A stretch of DNA of 64,000 nt from Cryobacterium sp. Y57 (GTDB taxonomy: Bacteria > Actinomycetota > Actinomycetes > Actinomycetales > Microbacteriaceae), in NCBI RefSeq assembly GCF_002929505.1, contig NZ_PJJL01000072.1, forward strand, positions 186,001 through 250,000. Direction: 5' to 3'. Made by a program: the position numbers and the translations under genes. Under the pieces are notes generated by a model. The model worked only from the letters and a program-made list of their open reading frames with translations. It ran no database searches and was not told the origin of the DNA. The stretch's first letter is position 1; each line of letters opens with the position of its first letter. Below are positions 60,657-64,000 of the stretch, piece by piece.

Positions 60657-62042
60657 GTGGCGACGCCCACTCATCTTGATTCCGTCATCGCCCTCGCCCG
60701 TCATCGCGGCTTCGTCTTTCAGGCCGGTGAGATCTACGGCGGCTCCCGCTCCGCCTGGGACTACGGCCCCCTCGGCGTCGAGCTCAAAGAGAACATCAAG
60801 AAGCAGTGGTGGCGTTCCATGGTCACGAGCCGCGACGACGTCGTGGGCCTCGACTCGTCCGTGATTCTGCCTCGCCAGGTTTGGGAGGCATCCGGTCACG
60901 TCGAGGTCTTCAGCGACCCGCTGATCGAGTGCACGAGCTGCCACAAGCGTTTTCGCGCCGACCACCTCGAAGAGCAGTATGAGGAGAAGAAGGGCCGCCC
61001 GCCCGAGAACGGGCTCGATGACATCGCGTGCCCCAACTGTGGTAACCGCCACATCTGGACCGAACCGCGCGCCTTCTCCGGCCTGCTCAAGACCTACCTC
61101 GGCCCGGTCGATGACGAGGCCGGCATGCACTACCTGCGCCCCGAAACCGCCCAGGGCATCTTCGTCAACTTCGCCAACGTGCTGCAGGCGTCACGCTCGA
61201 AGCCGCCGTTCGGCATCGGCCAGATCGGCAAGAGCTTTCGCAACGAGATCACACCGGGCAATTTCATCTTTCGCACCCGCGAGTTCGAGCAGATGGAGAT
61301 GGAATTCTTCGTCGAACCCGGCACCGATGAGACTTGGCACCAGTACTGGATCGACACCCGCATGAAGTGGTACACCGATCTCGGCATCAACCCCGAAAAC
61401 CTGCGCCTGTTCGAGCACCCGGCTGAAAAGCTCTCGCACTACTCCAAGCGCACCGTCGACATCGAATACCGCTTCGGCTTCACCGGCACCGAGTTCGGTG
61501 AGCTCGAGGGCGTGGCGAACCGTGGTGACTTCGACCTGTCAACACACGCCAAGGCATCCGGCAAAGACCTGACGTATTTCGACCAGACCAAGAACGAGCG
61601 CTGGACGCCCTGGGTGATCGAGCCCGCCGCCGGCCTGACCCGTTCGCTCATGGCTTTCCTGGTCGACGCCTACGTCGAAGAAGAAGTTCCGAACGCCAAG
61701 GGCGGTGTCGACAAGCGCACCGTGCTCAAGCTCGACCCACGCCTGTCACCGGTGAAGGCCGCGATCCTGCCCCTCTCGCGCAACGAGAAGCTGTCCCCGA
61801 TGGCGCGCGAGCTCGCGGCCAACCTGCGCCAGCTCTGGAATGTCGACTTCGACGACGCCGGAGCCATCGGCCGTCGTTACCGCCGCCAAGACGAAATCGG
61901 TACCCCGTTTTGCATCACGGTCGATTTCGACTCCCTCGACGATCAGGCTGTTACCGTGCGCGACCGCGACACGATGGCGCAGGAGCGTGTGCCGCTCGTC
62001 GACCTCGAGGCCTACCTCGCGGTGCGCTTGCGCGGCGCCTAA
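60657..62042 (+). CDS. glyS: Glycine--tRNA ligase (class II, alpha2)
   Basis: Charges tRNA-Gly. A 461-residue class II synthetase starting with GTG at 60657 behind GGAG. A zinc-ribbon-like pair CTSC...CPNCGN is inserted at about 93-130. Class II motif 2 ([25 protein letters not shown]) and motif 3 ([14 protein letters not shown]) are clear, as is the anticodon-binding domain at the C-terminus (about 360-461). The length matches the homodimeric type rather than the alpha/beta type. Confidence 0.95.
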   Translation: MATPTHLDSVIALARHRGFVFQAGEIYGGSRSAWDYGPLGVELKENIKKQWWRSMVTSRDDVVGLDSSVILPRQVWEASGHVEVFSDPLIECTSCHKRFRADHLEEQYEEKKGRPPENGLDDIACPNCGNRHIWTEPRAFSGLLKTYLGPVDDEAGMHYLRPETAQGIFVNFANVLQASRSKPPFGIGQIGKSFRNEITPGNFIFRTREFEQMEMEFFVEPGTDETWHQYWIDTRMKWYTDLGINPENLRLFEHPAEKLSHYSKRTVDIEYRFGFTGTEFGELEGVANRGDFDLSTHAKASGKDLTYFDQTKNERWTPWVIEPAAGLTRSLMAFLVDAYVEEEVPNAKGGVDKRTVLKLDPRLSPVKAAILPLSRNEKLSPMARELAANLRQLWNVDFDDAGAIGRRYRRQDEIGTPFCITVDFDSLDDQAVTVRDRDTMAQERVPLVDLEAYLAVRLRGA

Positions 62043-62088
62043 CGCCTCAAAAGCGCATGCCCGGGCGGGCATCGTGCAGACTGTGACC

Positions 62089-63129
62089 ATGAAAGCGGTC
62101 TATTTCGAAGAGTTCGGTGTTCTTCCGGTGCTGCGCGAGGTGCCCGAGCCGCAGCTCAGCGCGGCCGGTGTGATCGTGCGGGTGGAGGCCACCGGTCTCT
62201 GCCGCAGTGACTGGCACGGTTGGCAGGGCCATGACGTCGACATCGCCCTGCCACACGTTCCCGGTCACGAGCTGGTCGGTGTGATTGATATGGTCGGGCC
62301 GTTGGTTCGCCGGTTTCGGGTGGGCCAGCGGGTGACCGTGCCGTTTGTCTGTGCCTGTGGCGACTGCCCGGAATGTGACGCCGGTAACGGACAGGTCTGC
62401 CGTAACCAGACCCAGCCCGGCTTCACTCACTGGGGCTCCTACGCCGAACGGGTCGCGTTGCACAACGCCGACGTGAACCTCATCGCTATCGGCGACGACC
62501 TCGACGCGGGCGCCGCGGCGCTGCTCGGCTGTCGTTTCGCGACCTCGTATCGCGGGCTCGTACACCAAGCCGCCCTTCAGGCGGGCGAAACCCTCGTGGT
62601 CATCGGCTGCGGTGGAGTAGGCCTCAGCGCGGTGATGATCGGGCAGGCGCTCGGCGCCATGGTCATCGCCGTCGATATCAGCGCGGACGCGCTCGATGCG
62701 GCGACCCGCGTCGGGGCAGCGCACGTCGTCAACTCGGCCGGGCTCGGCGACGCTGAGGTGGTCGAACACATTCGGGCCCTGACAACCGACGGCGCCCAAG
62801 TGAGTCTCGAGGCGCTCGGCCGGGAGAACACGGTGGCCATCGGCATCCGCTCGTTGGCTACCCGTGGGCGGCACGTGCAGATTGGCCTGCTGGCCGACGA
62901 CCCGCGGGTGCCGCTGGGCACGGTGATCGCCCGGGAACTGACCGTGCTCGGCAGCCACGGCATGCCAGCTCACGACTATCCGGCCCTGCTCGACCTGGTG
63001 CGAAGCGGTCGACTGCGCCCGCAAGACCTGATCAGCCGCCGCATCACCTTGGCCGAAGCGCCCGCAGCCCTTGCCGCTATGCCGACTTCCGGCGCACCCG
63101 CCGGCGTCACCCTGATCGAGCTGGGTTAA
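62089..63129 (+). CDS. Zinc-dependent alcohol dehydrogenase (MDR family)
   Basis: A 346-residue medium-chain dehydrogenase. Catalytic zinc ligands are in [10 protein letters not shown] (Cys) and PGHELVG (His-Glu). The structural zinc site is [17 protein letters not shown] with four Cys. The NAD-binding motif is [14 protein letters not shown]. The start ATG at 62089 begins [10 protein letters not shown]; longer frames overlap glyS and are not real. The substrate is unknown; formaldehyde- or alcohol-related roles fit the rest of the window only loosely. It is convergent with hemA, overlapping by 4 bases. Confidence 0.9.
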   Translation: MKAVYFEEFGVLPVLREVPEPQLSAAGVIVRVEATGLCRSDWHGWQGHDVDIALPHVPGHELVGVIDMVGPLVRRFRVGQRVTVPFVCACGDCPECDAGNGQVCRNQTQPGFTHWGSYAERVALHNADVNLIAIGDDLDAGAAALLGCRFATSYRGLVHQAALQAGETLVVIGCGGVGLSAVMIGQALGAMVIAVDISADALDAATRVGAAHVVNSAGLGDAEVVEHIRALTTDGAQVSLEALGRENTVAIGIRSLATRGRHVQIGLLADDPRVPLGTVIARELTVLGSHGMPAHDYPALLDLVRSGRLRPQDLISRRITLAEAPAALAAMPTSGAPAGVTLIELG

Positions 63130-64000
63130 GAGGCGATCGCGCCGGTGCCGGCGGCATCCTCCGCGCCGACAGCGGGCAGCGTCACGTCGATACCGAACAG
63201 GGCGTCCAACCCGGTGAGGTAGGCATCCTGCTCGCCGGCGCGAGCCAGTTCGCGGGCACGAACCATGGGGGCGTGCAGCAGTACACCGGCCAGGTGACGC
63301 AGAGCCGCCTCGGTGGCTTCGCTCGAGTCGCCGCGGCTGCGAGCCCGGGCGATCTCGGCGTCGCGCAGCTCAAACACATAGCTGCGCAGAGCGACGACGG
63401 CCGGGGTGAGGCTTTGCTCTTCGGCGACGTCGGAGAACTTGCGGGCGGCCTTGCCCACGATCTCGCGGGCATCGGATGTGGCATTGAGCTCTTCGAGCGG
63501 CGCATGGATGCTGATCGTCTCGAGGTCGAGCAGTTCGACACCAGGTACCAGGGTGACATCGGGTGCCACGTTGCGGGGCAGGCCCAGGTCGATGATGAGC
63601 TGTGGCGGGGCTGCGGGGCCCGTATCGGCCGGGCACAGGCGGGCCGGGGCGTCGGCGGTAGCGCCGGCGATCTCGAACGGGTCCACACCGATTTCGGTGC
63701 GCCCGCGGGTGATCAGGGCTGCATCGATGACGTGGTCATCGCGCAGAGTGCAGGTGACGACCACGTCGGCGCGGGCGACCTCGGCGGCGAAATCCTCGGT
63801 GGGAACGGCCTTGATACCGTGTGACGCTGCAAATCCGACGGCGCGACCGGAGGGCGAGTAGACTCGCACGTTCTCGGCTCCGCGGTCTCGCAGGGCGGCG
63901 AGGGAGGCCCCGGCATAACGACCGGTGCCGACCAAGAGCACACGAGCAGTCGACCAGTCACTGACCCGACTTTCGGCCAGTTCGAGGGCAAGGCGCACGA
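63126..64000 (-). CDS. hemA: Glutamyl-tRNA reductase, C-terminal part (5' end outside window)
   Basis: First committed enzyme of C5 haem/tetrapyrrole synthesis, reducing Glu-tRNA to glutamate-1-semialdehyde. About 290 residues are in view: the NADPH-binding domain ([17 protein letters not shown], then [14 protein letters not shown]), [15 protein letters not shown], and the C-terminal dimerisation helices ([18 protein letters not shown]). The catalytic domain with the active Cys lies beyond the right edge, so the ATG at 63998 is internal and not the true start. Confidence 0.9.
   Translation of the reverse strand, partial: VRLALELAESRVSDWSTARVLLVGTGRYAGASLAALRDRGAENVRVYSPSGRAVGFAASHGIKAVPTEDFAAEVARADVVVTCTLRDDHVIDAALITRGRTEIGVDPFEIAGATADAPARLCPADTGPAAPPQLIIDLGLPRNVAPDVTLVPGVELLDLETISIHAPLEELNATSDAREIVGKAARKFSDVAEEQSLTPAVVALRSYVFELRDAEIARARSRGDSSEATEAALRHLAGVLLHAPMVRARELARAGEQDAYLTGLDALFGIDVTLPAVGAEDAAGTGAIAS

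Noticed and set aside
61840..62088. N-terminal extension of the alcohol dehydrogenase
   Set aside because: It overlaps glyS and has no dehydrogenase character; the ATG at 62089 fits the family start.

Overview
The window is high-GC actinobacterial chromosome. Gene content, frequent GTG/TTG starts, a NucS mismatch endonuclease, an FHA/PstP/RodA block next to tRNA-Leu(CAG) and recurrent gcggatgc/gcatccgc words suggest the family Microbacteriaceae (inference; no 16S rRNA is present). The left edge matches the conserved actinobacterial cell-wall and signalling cluster, fhaA-fhaB-pstP-rodA, which usually lies near the replication origin.

Layout: 0-4 kb, rodA, pstP, fhaB, fhaA and tRNA-Leu. 4.2-10 kb, a decayed vapBC toxin-antitoxin pair, a collagen-like protein, a membrane cytochrome b, an EI24 protein, a Cys-rich unknown and a DHA2 exporter. 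10-16.5 kb, a short UvrA-like ATPase and a fatty-acid activation/oxidation pair with a TetR regulator and palindromic operators. 16.6-22.5 kb, a giant secreted animal-type haem peroxidase with RTX, FN3 and Ig-like repeats whose signal peptide appears split by a C6 tract. 22.8-27.5 kb, four regulators (histidine kinase, response regulator, SARP/BTAD, ATPase-LuxR fusion) and an apparently orphan TPP riboswitch. 27.6-28.9 kb, the ribulose-monophosphate formaldehyde-fixing pair hxlB-hxlA. 29-33.4 kb, a large nested palindrome, a truncated FAD oxidoreductase, a HAD phosphatase, nucS, an MFS protein and an SDR. 33.5-37.5 kb, an iron-type ABC importer behind an IdeR/DmdR-like box. 37.7-41.7 kb, amino-acid permease, MATE and BASS transporters. 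42-46.8 kb, an MftR-like TetR with a GMC oxidoreductase, IS5 and OsmC remnants, and a TetR/DsrE/monooxygenase unit; base use here is somewhat more AT-rich. 46.9-50.8 kb, a second ABC importer of the iron/polyamine/phosphonate class. 51.3-57.9 kb, M13 peptidase, a beta-lactamase-fold protein, a 3-hydroxyisobutyrate dehydrogenase-like gene, a PadR remnant, xylulokinase and a mannosyltransferase with an internal deletion. 58-64 kb, ybdD-cstA, glyS, a zinc alcohol dehydrogenase and the 3' part of hemA.

Two themes stand out. One is ongoing gene decay: at least seven broken genes lie between functional operons. The other is a redox/one-carbon theme: formaldehyde fixation, a GMC oxidoreductase with a mycofactocin-type regulator, a zinc alcohol dehydrogenase and a huge peroxidase, each paired with its own regulator or operator-like repeats. 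All function calls rest on reading the translated sequence; no database search was run.
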